Origin: Aedes albopictus
Lineage: Eukaryota > Arthropoda > Insecta > Diptera > Culicidae
Direction of reading: 5' to 3'
Length of the DNA: 64,000 bases
Assembly (NCBI RefSeq): GCF_035046485.1
Contig: NC_085138.1
Span: forward strand, 276,253,694-276,317,693
Numbering within the stretch: position 1 is the stretch's first letter; every line of letters begins with the position of its first letter. A program made the position numbers and the translations under genes. This document shows positions 45,957-56,934 of this stretch, in pieces. The notes beneath the pieces were generated by a model. That model had not been told where the DNA came from. It searched no databases and saw nothing but the letters and a program-made list of their open reading frames with translations.

Positions 45957-46587
45957 TAACACAAGTTTACAAAATAAAACGAAAGTCGCGAACTTCTGTC
46001 AATGACCAAAATTTTTAAAGCACAATTTAGTGCTGATTTCTAAACCGACCTTCAAAAAATTTAAAGTAGAACAGTTTTTGAGTTTTAGCTCAATATCGAG
46101 TTTTGTAACTTTTCAAAATATGTAATTTACTAACATCAAAATATATTGCGTTTTGTTCAACCAATTTTAAATCTTTTTCCATAAATTAAAAGCTGAATAC
46201 AATACCATTCGATCATCTGAATACAGGTTTTGCGTCAGATTGATGAAATTCAAGATATTGGCGAGTTTTAGGGACGATCTTCTTAAATTTTAGCAAAATT
46301 TTCAAAATTTTTTGAAGAAATTATTTTTTTTCAATAAGAAAAAAACAACTTAAAAATTCTTTTTCGACGTTTATTTGACATTTCATATGTAGGCGAGTTA
46401 CAGTAAAAATTTCAGCTCAATCGGAGCATTGATTGATGATTTCAAATCATCAACCTTGTATGGAAAGTCGAAAAAATTTCCGCTCTACTGTAATTTTTTT
46501 CCTTCGCGTTTTCGAACTCAGGGCATGATTCTACACCAAAAATGATCATCAGTTTACCAAGTTCAAAAATGCTGTAAACTAGTGTAA
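45957..46587. mobile_element. CAC(T/A)AGTTTACA TIR element, copy 1
   Basis: The body 45960-46584 (625 bp) starts CACAAGTTTACAAAATAAAA and ends GCTGTAAACTAGTG. TAA lies at 45957-45959 and 46585-46587. It closely matches copy 2 at 47050-47726 in the same orientation. It is non-coding. The 3 bp TAA target is Harbinger-like. Confidence 0.78.
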
Positions 46588-47046
46588 TCTATCCGGTGTT
46601 ATAGCTGTTTTTCGAAAATATTCTAAGCCTTCAAACACACGGTGGTATCCTCGTTCGTTTCCCAGTCAGTAGTACGAGTTTTGTAAATTTCGTTGCAGTG
46701 TTATACGTATATGTAGTAAATAGTAGTGTATAGAAACTATTATAAATCAATATGAGTACATCTGAGAACACTGTTTTGTACCCGAATCAACTGTGGTAAC
46801 TGATAACGGCGAGTTCTTTTTTGGCAGTCGATCATCGAGAGCGGCACTCAATGGCGACTCTCTTCAAAATTGAGCGGAGACCGGTTACTGTGGTGTTTTC
46901 TTATGCTCTTCATTTACCATCACAGGATTGCACTGCCGAGCATATGCACTGAAAGCTTACGCGCAATCATGCTATCACAAAAGCAACAACATGTTATTCG
47001 GTCTCGTCTACGCCAGGCTTTTAACCGTTTTTGGTGTGGTTACCGA
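46588..47046. other. Spacer between twin MITEs
   Basis: A single-copy-looking 460 bp with no ORF motif. Confidence 0.3.
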
Positions 47047-47729
47047 TAACACTAGTTTACAAAATAAAACGAAAGTCGTGAACTTCCGTCAACGACCAAA
47101 ATTTTTGAAGTATAATTTAGCGCTGATTTCGAAACCGTGCTTCAAAAAATTTAAAGTAGAACAGTTTTTGAGTTTTAGTTCAATATCGAGTTTTACAACT
47201 TTTTAAAATATAGAATTTAATAAAATTCAAAAATCTTGCGTTTTGTTCAACCAAATTTAAATCTTTTTCCATAAATTTAAAGCTGAATATAATACAATTC
47301 GATCATCTGAATTCAGGTTTTGCGTCAGATTGATGAAATTCAAGATATTGGCGAGTTTTGGGGACGATCTCCTTAAATTTTAGCAAATTTTCCAAAAATA
47401 TATGAAGAAATGTAATTTTTTCCATAAGAAAAAAGCAACTTAAAAATTCTTTCTCTACGTTTATTTGACATATCATACGTAGGTGAATTACAGTAAAAAA
47501 ATCAGCTCAATCGGAGCATTGATTACGGAGAATGAGATGTGTGAAGTGAGCGACTTTGCCTAAAAATAGAACAAAAATCGATTTCAAATCATCAACCTTG
47601 TATGGAAAGTCGAAAAAATTTCCGCTCTACTGTAATTTTTTTCCTTCGCGTTTTCGAACTCAGGGCATGATTCTACACCAAAAACGATCATCAGCTTACC
47701 GAGTTCAAAAATGCTGTAAACTAGTGTAA
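47047..47729. mobile_element. CACTAGTTTACA TIR element, copy 2
   Basis: The body 47050-47726 (677 bp) runs from CACTAGTTTACAAAATAAAA to GCTGTAAACTAGTG, with TAA at 47047-47049 and 47727-47729. It differs from copy 1 by scattered substitutions and by an extra segment of about 53 bp near 47525-47580. Two independent TSDs show two separate insertions, not a local duplication. Confidence 0.8.
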
Positions 47730-47941
47730 TGGGGTGTAACGCGACATTAAATATCTATAAACAACCGTGAAATATGATACAGTTTAGTAGACACTGATAC
47801 AAAGATCGTTGAAACAGAAAGATAGAAAAAAGACGTTGTCTTAGCAAGTGATAAGTAAGCTGAAAAAGACAAACATTTAACTAAAATTATAATATAAAAA
47901 TATTTAACTAAAAATTGTTTTAGAATATTTAAAACGGATCT

Positions 47942-48800
47942 ATGGCATTTGGTCGAACGGATGTTTGGTCGAATGGATATTTGGTCGAAACCCATTTTGT
48001 GGAAAAAGAAGCATATGACATTTAGTCGAATGGACAATTCGTCGAATGGACATGTGGTCGAAAGGCACTAACAGATGAAAAGAGATTTGAGTGGAAAATA
48101 GTATTACAGGATTCGGTATCATAATTTTCATGTTACTGAACTTATTTTGGAATCATATTGGCCAAAATTCAACAAATACTCAACTCAAACAGATCAAATT
48201 GACAAACAATAACTCCAACAGTTCATTTCCACTAGGTTAACGTATATGTCAAAGTGGATTTTAGATTGAATAATTCTTAAGATACAAACCATTTTTCGGA
48301 TAACTGTTCTTTGAGCGGTAGTTGACAAAAGCAGCGGTGAATTTACGTTAAAGTTCAAACTCAGCACTCTGCGATCAGGAATATTTGATAATTCAAACGA
48401 AATGGCGATTGAATTGAATTACCCGCCAAAAATACACCCGTAGAAGCCCGCATGATACCCTGGTATTCCTTAAATTCAAATGGTCATATCTCCGTCATTT
48501 TTTCACAGATGTGAATAGTCTTGGGCTTGATGGATTCAGAAACTAGTTCAGATTACTGAAAACAGATTCGAGTGAACCGGTCCGATCACCATAGGTTTAA
48601 GAAAATCCGGATTTCCAGAAACATGTTTGGCTAAAATGTCAGCTACAATAACTATCAAAAAATTGTCTCAACATTTTCCTGTTTTATTAGTCTATTAGTT
48701 GGTCATTTCAGAAGATGATTCTCAAGCAGCAATCAAAATCTTTCAAAAAATGGGTTGCGACCAAATGTCCATTCGCCTAAATGTCATTCGACCAAATGTC
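47942..48800. mobile_element. TIR element with TTTGGTCGAA subterminal repeats
   Basis: The left end (47951-48060) repeats the word TTTGGTCGAA or variants about six times, including ATTTAGTCGAA and ATTCGTCGAA. The right end (48750-48800) carries the inverse, TTCGACCAAATGTCC. Both sides end beside TA. The centre is AT-rich and non-coding. Short tandem subterminal repeats of this type often bind transposases. Confidence 0.65.
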
Positions 48801-48969
48801 CTAAAGCCCCGTTGAACATGTACCTGTCCCGAAAACCCCGTACAAGTATCCGCGAAATAATTACGGTCGTTCCGGAAGTCGGTTCCCGGTCCAAGTTCGT
48901 ACCTCTCCCTGTCGCTACAATCCACACCGGTACATTTTGGTCCTTTGTGTCCGGGTATGACGAACAAGA

Positions 48970-49035
48970 GCGAGTTGGAAGAGTATCGTGTGCCCCATCT
49001 ACAAAAAGGGCGACAAGTTGGATTGCGGGAACTAC
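48970..49035 (+). pseudogene. LINE family II, first fragment
   Basis: The sequence CATCTACAAAAAGGGCGACA and the following GGATTGCGGGAACTACC match the reverse-transcriptase segment YKKGDKLDCGNY of the copy at 57585-57625. The reading then breaks off and resumes, past insertions, at about 49690 and 49963. Confidence 0.72.
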
Positions 49036-49092
49036 CCCAGTCAACCAGTGATCGTATAAGATGTTGAATAAGATGTTAAAGTGGAGGAGCAA

Positions 49093-49390
49093 CTAGCTGT
49101 CCCGGCAAACTTTGTCTTGCCAAGCTGTGGTGGTTTGGCAGCTGTTGAGGACATCGAAGCAACGCACTCTAGATTTATTTCATTTCAATCACGCCAAATT
49201 TCTTCCCGGCTCATAAAAATCAGTATTTTGACATTCTTCATACTTCTTGAATGATGTTCGTAACTTTTTATGTATATAAACACAGCCACTATGAATACGA
49301 ATCGAACCGTGCAAGAGTCATGCTGATTGGTTCATCCGTTCGTGAGTTTTGTTGCCTCAAAGGAACTTTAAACTCATTTTTATATATATT
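49093..49390. repeat. Dispersed repeat (CTGTCCCGGCAAAC), diverged copy
   Basis: This matches 21386-21687 through GCACTCTAGATT, ACACAGCCAC, GAATCGAACCGTGCAA and GTCATGCTGATTGG. It sits inside the interrupted LINE. Confidence 0.62.
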
Positions 49391-49697
49391 AGCAATTAGC
49401 AATATGTAAAACAAAAATCGTTTGCCGTGCGTGTACCGATATTCCGGCTCTTTTGCAGAAATTTTCGACCCACATCATCGAATTCATAAGCATTTGGACG
49501 AAATAAAACTCTTGCAAACCTCAGAGTCGAGTTTCAGTTGTAAAACAATGCGAAAATCACAATGAGAATAAAAAAACAAATATTCCTAACGTTTTTATTG
49601 TGAACAAACTTGGGGGCGATTTTGACATTTTCTGCTAACGAAAAAACAAAGCGTTGTGGCCGTGCCATATTCTGTGTACACTGATCGCACGATAACA

Positions 49698-49962
49698 CTA
49701 CTGAGCCGATGTCAATTATTCACAGGTCCGGGTGAACGGATATGTTTGCCTGTATTTGTCGATAAAAATATGTAAACAAACCGATCAGCTGATCGCGACG
49801 TCACGTTCACCAGAAAATTTGTTCGCAGCTTCTGGAACGTGACGTCACCTTCGGCAACTTCGTGCGATTATGACACGACTACTACTTCAAAAATATTATA
49901 TCACAAACACCACTTTGCCCGATGGGCCTAACCTGGTGAAATTTAGAACATTGCTACTGAGC
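49698..49962. mobile_element. Small insertion in LINE with 9 bp TSD
   Basis: CTACTGAGC occurs at 49698-49706 and 49954-49962. Removing 49707-49953 rejoins LINE sequence (CACTACTGAGC with GCTGCC), as in the intact relative at 57633-57650. The terminal inverted repeats are weak at best. The insert contains a small palindrome at 49798-49847. Confidence 0.6.
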
Positions 49963-51240
49963 GCTGCCCACAAGAAACTCTCACAAATTTTATGCCGTCG
50001 TCTATCGCCGATTGCAAAAGAGTTCGTGGGGCAATATCAGGCTGGGTTCATGGGTGAACGCGCTACAACGGACCAGATGTTCGCCATCCGCCAGGTGTTG
50101 CAGAAATGTCGCGAATACAACGTGCCCACACATCACTTGTTCATCGATTTTAAATCGGCGTATGATACAGTCGATCGAGACCTGCTATGGCAGATTATGC
50201 ACGAATATGGATTTCCGGATAAATATGATAAATGATATAGCTTGAAGTCCGTTCAGCTGCTTGGTTTCCATGGGCGAAACTACGGATTTTTGCCAGGGGG
50301 TGCACTACAAACAAATATTCATTAGTTCATCCATTCATCATTCATCGCCCCATATTTCACAGCAATGCATCGAAATTCTAGGGGGTGCCAGGCACCCCCG
50401 GCACCCCCGGTAGTTTCGCCTATGTTGGTTTCACTGATGATATTAATATAACAGCTCGTAAATTTGAGACGATGGCGGAAACGTACATCTGGCTGAAAAA
50501 TAAACCCAGACGAATCGGAATAATCATTAACGTGTCGAAGACACAGTACATGATGGCAAAGGGCTCCAGGAAGGAATCAGCGAGCCCGCCACCCCGAATT
50601 TCTATCCACGGTGATGAAATTGAGGCGGTTGAAGAATTCGTGTACTTGGGCTCACTGGTGACCGCCGACAACGACACTAGCTGAGGAATTCACAAACGCA
50701 TTGTGGCAGGAAATCGAGCTTACTTTGTACTCCGCAGAACTCTACGATCAAACAAAGTTCGCCGTCACACGAAGTTAACCATCTACAAAACGATGATTAG
50801 ACCGGTAGTCCTCTATGGGCACGAAGCATGGACTCTACGTGCATAGGACCAATGCGCTCTTGGAGTTTTCCAAGGTGTTGCGTATCATCTACGGCGGAGT
50901 GCAGATGGTAGACGAGACTTGGAGAAGGCGAATGAACCACGAACTGCATCAACTGCTGAGAGAACTAACAATCGTCCACACCGCGAAAATCGGGAGGCTA
51001 CGGTGGGCGGGTCACGTCATCAGAATGTCGGATAGCAACTCGACTAAAATGGTTCTCGAGAGTCAAAAAAGACGTGGTGCGCAGCGAGCTAGGTGGATCG
51101 ACCAAGTGCAGAGCGATCGGCGGACCCTTCGCAGAGTGTAGAACTGGAGACATACAGCCATGGACCAAGTAGAATGGAGACGAGTCGTGTGTACAGCAGA
51201 GGACACTCAGGCCTTAGTCTGACTGGTAAGTAAGAGTTGA
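49954..51240 (+). pseudogene. LINE family II, copy a: reverse transcriptase remnant
   Basis: The frame 49942-50226 encodes RRLSPIAKEFVGQYQAGFM, TTDQMFAIRQVLQKC and HHLFIDFKSAYDTVDR, part of the reverse transcriptase palm. A deletion then removes the segment up to QLLGF, and a 156 bp MITE splits the active-site region. After the MITE, GFTDDINI (FADD changed to FTDD) is at 50427-50450, followed by VEEFVYLGSLVTADND, a stop at 50683, and a frame-broken C-terminus with RPVVLYGHEAW near 50797. The tail CTGACTGGTAAGTAAG at 51220-51235 resembles the 3' end of the copy at 58865-58885. The copy is dead. Confidence 0.85.
50261..50432. mobile_element. hAT-like MITE in the LINE active-site region
   Basis: TTGGTTTC is repeated exactly at 50261-50268 and 50425-50432 and brackets a 156 bp body (50269-50424). 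The ends are inverted CAT(G/A)GGCGAAACTAC. Taking out the body and one TSD restores the LINE order GF-TDD. An 8 bp TSD fits hAT. The interior carries GGGGGTGC and CACCCCCGGCACCCCCGG tracts. Confidence 0.82.
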
Positions 51241-51349
51241 AGAAGTTGTGGGCGAAAAGGGAAATTATGTTCGCTAAGGCAAAATGGGTGCTCTCCGTCG
51301 CAGAAATCCTCTGCACTTGGAATCCCACCTAAGAAGGGATATAGGAGCG

Positions 51350-53367
51350 GAAAGACAAACTCACGGAACTTGCTGGATAATTCGACGGCATCCAGACCAC
51401 GATCGAAGAAGAGAGCACCAGAAATTTGGAAGACGTCGCGTCGGTGTTCAACTACCGGCTGCAGTTCGACGAGGTTTACTTCAAAGAGGAAGGTTTGTAC
51501 ACGGCGTTCCTGCAGAACAATCAGGACTGGATGTCCATCTACAGTGCTGAAACTGGGGAATCCACTAATGATCTGAGAGATGCTATCAGAGTTTTCCGCA
51601 AGCCTTGATCATGCACCAAATTCAACCCCCTGCAGCAGCAGCTGCTGGATCGGCTTCGCATCAGGACCACCAACTGGACGTGATGCTTCCTCAGCTCAAC
51701 ATCCCGGTGTTCAAAGACGAACAGAAATACTTTCATTCTTTTGAGGACCTGTTCGTGAGCACCATCTACACTGCCGTTCTACGCATGGTTGTCCCATGTT
51801 ATATGGGACAATTGGGTCCAGAACGGTAGTACAGCAGGACAAACCTCAAGGAGTCACCTATGGTGCAGTACCTGCTATTGTACTTGGACGGCGAAGCGAA
51901 GAAAATGGTCAGCTCGTTCCCGATCAGTGACACAAATTAAAAAGAAGCCTCGGAAACACTGCAGACCCACTACAACAAGAAAACGATACCGTGTTTGTCT
52001 TGGTTCGAGAGTTTATCGACTCACCATCAACATAAACTGCACCCGGGCTCAATAAGCTGGTGATCACATCCAACGATGTCATATGTCAGTTCGGAAATGA
52101 GTTTGAATCGAGGGATCTGTGGCTCATCAACCTGTTGTGGGGAGAAAGTGCAAACCAACGCGTCTTCGGCAACAAAGGATCACCTGATCTATCACTGTAA
52201 CCGCTTCAAGGACGTCGTACACGCAGAGAGTTGGCACAATCGTCAAAACTGTGTTTCAACTGTTTGCGCTCCTCCCATGCAGCGGAAAAATGCCCATCGA
52301 AGTTTGCCTGCCGCTTAACGGATTGGAAGCAATGTCACCACACCCTATTGTGCAGGCAGGGAGCAACACAAGCTGTAAATGTGCCGGAGCAGGTTCAGTC
52401 CTACCAGGAATCCAATCTAAAATCAGCGTCGTCGGTCAACATCACCTCAGCACAGGCGGTGACAAATCTACAATTCCGCTACTGCCAACGGTGGTGGTAC
52501 GTGTCAAAGGAAGTGGCGATCAAATGCACGACGTACGAGGTCTAATCGACAGCGATTCGCAAGTGCCTCTAAGCAAGGAAGCGTGCGTAAAACGTCATGG
52601 GTTGAGACGTAACAACGCTACACTGGAGGTCACCGTCGTCAACGCAGAGGTTGTCGGTCTCACAGCCGGTGTTGTCATCGCGCTTCGAGGATGAAATCAA
52701 GCTAACCACTAAAGCCTACGATCTAGGGAAACTGACGGCTACCATGCCGTGCCAGCGATTCAGCGAATCCAATGTGCCCTATCGGAATCAGGACAGGTCA
52801 AGAATCACAATTGGAACTCCTGTGGCAAAGCGTTCCATTTTCGGATGGATGGTCGCAGGTAAGCTCGCGTAACAAGAATGTGTTCATGCCTACCACTCGA
52901 TCATCAATCTAAACCAAGAGATTGACATCGTCCGGACGCTGCGGATGCTCTGGGAGGATTCGGAACGTGATGCTGCGATTCCGATCGTACCCGGTCCGGT
53001 GTTCTTAATAGAGGACAACCAGAAGATGTATCGGCAGGTGCTAGTACATCCTGGTGACATCGACTACATGCGCATCGTCTGGCAAGACTCACCCGATAAG
53101 CCAATCCAGCATTTTCGTTTACTTACCGTTACGTTTACTTACCGTTGGTTTGAAGGGTTCAGGATTCCTTGCGATAGCAGCCGAAGTATACGAATCAACA
53201 TACTCGGAAGCAGCAGAACGAGTTGTGAAACATACCTAAGTCGACGATCTAAAATAGGGTGCGAATCCGGCGGAATACAATTAATCGCGCAAATCATCGA
53301 GATTCTTGGGGAAGCTGGGTGTACCTTTCGTAAATGGAGTTCAAACTCGCCTGAAGTACAGGGATCA
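51350..53367 (+). pseudogene. BEL/Pao LTR retrotransposon polyprotein, decayed: gag, zinc knuckle, protease, RT start
   Basis: Ordered fragments in changing frames define a BEL/Pao element. They are a gag segment (NYRLQFDEVYFKEE near 51447, LPQLNIPVFK near 51684, FEDLFVSTI near 51741), a zinc-knuckle-like CFNCLRSSHAAEKCPSKF near 52245-52300, an aspartic-protease segment with GLIDSDSQ (near 52540, in the place of a D-S/T-G motif), a linker with IFGWMVAGKLA near 52836, and a reverse transcriptase start with KMYRQVLVHPGDIDYMRIVW near 53025 and SPDKPIQHFRLLTVTF near 53090. Frameshifts and stops are frequent (for example 51605, 51826, 52190, 52694). No LTRs were identified. The element is an endogenous insect retrotransposon relic. 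Confidence 0.85.
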
Positions 53368-53592
53368 GGGGCCGGATCATAACGTCCAAGGCCATAATGT
53401 CCTGGTCCTTATGGCGCGTTTTTTTTGCGAAATAACGTCCAAAAGCTTGGATGCGTCATAAAATCCTATGTGCCTTCTTTCCTAGGACCTCGTGACATAG
53501 TTGCATGTTTGGGCGTTATGCCTCGAAAAAATGTGCCATAAAGTCCTAGGACATTATGGCCTCGGACGTTATGATACTGCGCCCAGGGATCA
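53359..53592. mobile_element. MITE with 9 bp TSD in the BEL element
   Basis: CAGGGATCA is present at 53359-53367 and 53584-53592. The body 53368-53583 (216 bp) has ends that pair through ATCATAACGTCC and GGCCATAATGTCCT. A second inverted word, TCCTAGGAC, lies in the interior. A 9 bp TSD suggests a Mutator-like or 8-9 bp class element. Confidence 0.8.
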
Positions 53593-53812
53593 TTGTCGGA
53601 CACCATGAACACCTCGAGGCCGATCCAATCCCCGGACGAACGGAACACTGTGAAGGCGCTTGGGATACACTGGCTTCCAACCGAAGACGTTTTCACGTTC
53701 AAAGTGATCATGCCATCTGACGGGCCGAACATGAAACACCCAGCTGTTGTCGGACTCGGCGAAGCTATTCGATCCATTCAGATGGTTCGCACGGGCGATT
53801 GAACGAGTGATA
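53593..53812 (+). pseudogene. BEL/Pao reverse transcriptase, continued
   Basis: The frame 53593-53802 includes NTVKALGIHWLPTEDVFTF, a conserved stretch after the active site in BEL/Pao reverse transcriptases. The YVDD active-site segment is missing; the frame-broken stretch 53150-53330 stands in its place. Confidence 0.8.
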
Positions 53813-54029
53813 TAGGGTCTGGGACCATTTGGGCAGGAGCACCTATTTTGGGCACTTGCTGCTATAACTCAGTCGATTTCAAACCGATTGACTTGAATTT
53901 TGAAACATGACTAGCTACTGTGCCTTGCTGATCGTGTCTCAAAAATCAAGCCAATCGGTTCAAAATTGACTGAGTTATAGCAGCAAGTGCCCAAAATAGG
54001 TGCTCCTGCCCAAATGGTCCCAGACCCTA
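53813..54029. mobile_element. GGGTCTGGGACC hairpin MITE, TA flanks, complete
   Basis: The body 53815-54027 (213 bp) is nearly a perfect hairpin. GGGTCTGGGACCATTTGGGC at the left faces GCCCAAATGGTCCCAGACCC at the right, and pairing continues through GCACTTGCTGCTATAACTCA. TA is at 53813-53814 and 54028-54029. A half copy lies at 8905. Confidence 0.9.
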
Positions 54030-54620
54030 CCTGCGGTTAGTAGACAGCAACGGAGATGTTCATGTTACCTTGCAAGCCGCGAAAACGAAGGACGCTCCAG
54101 TTCGTCAAATTTCTATGCCACGTCTAGAACTCAACGTAGCAGAGCTGTTGGTGAAGCACATGCAGCAAGTAGCAACACCGCACGAAAAAATCCAAATCGA
54201 TCAGTACGTCTGGACGGATTCCACCATTGTATTACAGTGGCTATCCAGCCACCTCCACTAGCGGAAAACCTACATAGCAAATAGAACTTCTTCGATTCTG
54301 GATATCCTGCCTAGAAAGCACTGTGCTCACGTTCTTTCAAAGGAAAATCTTGCAGATTGTGCATTCCGTGGCGTATCTCCGTTGGAACCATTCGCTTTGG
54401 AGTCATGGTTCATGGTCAAGTACTATAAATAGGTACATTTTCAATTTACTTCGAACGGTTTGCTATTATCCATCAAACTCCTCCGCAATATTGGGAAAAA
54501 AAACAAAGAATTAGAACTCAGCGGTCATAGAGTAAACCGAAACACTCGTAGACAATTAAAACAACACTTTAAACTTTCAACGAGAGTTCATCAACCTAGC
54601 ACGTTGCTCAATAAAGACCA
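54030..54620 (+). pseudogene. BEL/Pao RNase H region and tail
   Basis: Frame 54070-54261 has LQAAKTKDAPVRQISMPRLE just before or at its start, then LNVAELLVKHMQQ and DQYVWTDSTIVLQWLSSH, which carries an RNase H active-site Asp. Broken frames follow with SPLEP...ESWFMVKYYK. The integrase domain is not recognisable; the sequence decays by about 54600. Confidence 0.8.
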
Positions 54621-56233
54621 AACTTAGTAATTAATTCATTAAATGGAAGTGTCGAAAATTTCTCGATTCTCTGCTCTGGAACCTTTCGTACCTTTCGTCG
54701 AAAGCTGCTGCAGTAAAAGAATACTCCCCGCCACAATGGAAAACGATCCCATGACGGAAACAATAAATCAGACCATGCGGGTGAGCAGCCCGGGCGACTC
54801 GTAACTCAAAGTTATGTTTCGTGATCATCTTGCTAGGGCCCCCTAGCTCAGGTAGGTAGAACGAAATGTTTCCTCCGCCGGATAGAAACCAAATTTGAGC
54901 GCGTTGGACCCAAGGAAGCGAACATAACTGTATCTGGCCAGCCACCTGAGTGAAGGAAAAAGTTTGTTATGTTCTTGGCACCAGTCAGCGGACACCGACG
55001 CGACGCCCGCCCGACTATTCGGGGTATGGTGGCACACAGGCGATACACATCTCGAGCGAAAGACGATTTGGGATAATTAAAAACGTGAAGGTAGTGTGAC
55101 CGTCATTATCTTCACCCGCCGCCAGTCACCGGAAAGCTGTACCGTTTCAGCCGCGCTTTAATGAAAAGTTAGTTTTTTTTTCTATGGTAGCTTCTGTTTA
55201 AGCTGCCCGGATGTGTTTTCAATTTTCTTCGCTGTAAACGAAGTCCGGATAAATGGTTAAATTCACTTTACTTATTCTTAGCTTGTTCCAGGAAGTGCAA
55301 ATCTAGAACCAATTCTTGCGGAATTTTCGTACTGGTCAAGGTACCGTGAAGAACACTGATCGACCCTGGAGAATTTCGTAAGAAATGTAAAGGTGAAAAG
55401 CTCATTTAACCCTAACTAGTTAGATTTTGGAGTCAATATGATCCAGACATGCACGCTGAACTTGCACCATCGTGGTGCCACATCTTAGGAGGGTTAAGTT
55501 CACCGATTTCTTTGCATTATTTTCAATGAGGTTCCAATCATTGTCCATAATTTTAAATTCGTAGCTCAATGCCTTGACATAAAAATTCCATTGTGACTAA
55601 CATTTACTAGTAACAGTATAATATATTTTTCTTATGTTTTATGCGATTGAAAGGTTAAAAAAGCTTTTAACAATCACAAAAGATGGCAATTAAACGATGC
55701 AGATACAACGTTCGAACAGTTTTTTTTTTCTAATGGTCTTAATTGGAATTCATTCCTTCCCTCTGACATGTGAACTTTGACTAATTATTTTATTTATTTT
55801 TATCATCTCTACATTTGGCTTAAACGGAGCCAACCATGTTCGAAAGACATGCGAGATCTCAGCACAGACTGCGTGATTGTTATCGCATTAGTCATTCGAC
55901 AGCCATGCTTACCAATGGAATAGATTTATGCACGAGAGGTGTTCGCGTGGCTTTGATGGTGTGAATACGATGAAGTCGCTGTTACTCATGCTTGGAAGCA
56001 GTTGGCAAATGTCAGAAAGCGGAAAACCAAATTTTCACGTTTTTACTTGACGGTGAAGAAGGTGGGTATGATATCTGAATTATCAGCTCATTGACTAACG
56101 TTTAGCTTCTAGGCACTTTTGAATGCTCGATCAAAAGATTCTCGATAGTAGCTAGTAAAATGTGTTGAATTTATCTTGGCTGAACACAATCAGCAAAGCA
56201 AACTGCCGAGCAGTGCCCATTAATTAACATGAC
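54621..56233. other. Unassigned sequence
   Basis: No domain recognised. At 55427-55500 lies the reverse-strand form of the CATATTGAC...AACATC motif, with AGGAGGGTTAA at its end. The GC-richer part 54640-55140 holds minus-strand ORFs of 64-104 codons without motifs and may be the remnant of the BEL element's 3' end. Confidence 0.35.
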
Positions 56234-56420
56234 TATTGTCGAATTCGTTTTTGAACCTGGGTTGGAACTGGATTGGCGGAAAATGTGTAAACAAACAAAC
56301 GTCAATCAAACTCAAACAAACTTTAGTACAAGCGAAACCGAAGTCGGGTTGGGGTTGAAACTGTGATCTCATCCAGTTCCAACCTAGGTTGGAACTGAAT
56401 CAAAAACGAAAACGACATAT
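56234..56420. mobile_element. Palindromic MITE with TAT flanks
   Basis: The body 56237-56417 starts TGTCGAATTCGTTTTTGA and ends TCAAAAACGAAAACGACA. Inner pairing is through GGTTGGAACTGGAT. TAT lies at 56234-56236 and 56418-56420. It abuts the truncated 5' side of the following LINE. Confidence 0.78.
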
Positions 56421-56934
56421 GTTTGGAGGATACCAACGGAAGAGCAGCTTGGCGCAGCTACACTTGAAGATGGCTGGAGGGACATCCGATCCGCCATAGG
56501 TAGTACCTCGGCTACAGCACTAGGCTTCGTGACTCCGAATCACAGAAACGACTGGTACGACGGCGAATGTGAACAGTTGAAAAACGAGAAGAATGTAGCA
56601 TGGGCGAGAATGCTGCAACACCGTACGAGAGCGAATGAGGCACGTTACAAACAGGCGCGGAACAGGCAGAACTCAGTCTTCCGGATGAAGAAGCGCCAGC
56701 AGGAAGAACGAGATCGCGAAGCGATGGAAGAGCTGTACCGCGCTAAGGACACACGAAAGTTCTACGAGAAGCTGAACCGCTCGCGCAGAGGCTTTGTGCC
56801 ACAAGCCGACATGTGCCGAGATAATCACGGGAATATTCTCACGAGCGAGCGTGAGGTGGCCGAGAGGTGGCGGCAGCATTACGATGAGCACCTCAATGGC
56901 GACGTTGCAAGTACCGGAGGTGGCGTGGTAACAG
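56421..56934 (+). pseudogene. LINE family II, copy b: linker region
   Basis: An open stretch encodes EDGWRDIRSAIGS near 56467, then NDWYDGECEQLKNEKNVAWA, a long basic linker (EARYKQARNRQNSVFRMKKR), KDTRKFYEKLNRSRRGFVPQ and ERWRQHYDEHLNGD. This is the spacer between endonuclease and reverse transcriptase in this LINE class. The endonuclease itself is missing. The frame stays open up to the MITE at 56935. Confidence 0.87.

Noticed and set aside
45950..47730. Pair of LTRs from one LTR retrotransposon
   Set aside because: The direct repeats have inverted termini and separate TAA TSDs, and no polyprotein lies between them, so they are two MITE insertions.
51284..51420. Separate gene upstream of the BEL element
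   Set aside because: The frames lead directly into gag-like sequence and are frame-broken; they are best read as the start of the same relic or its flank.
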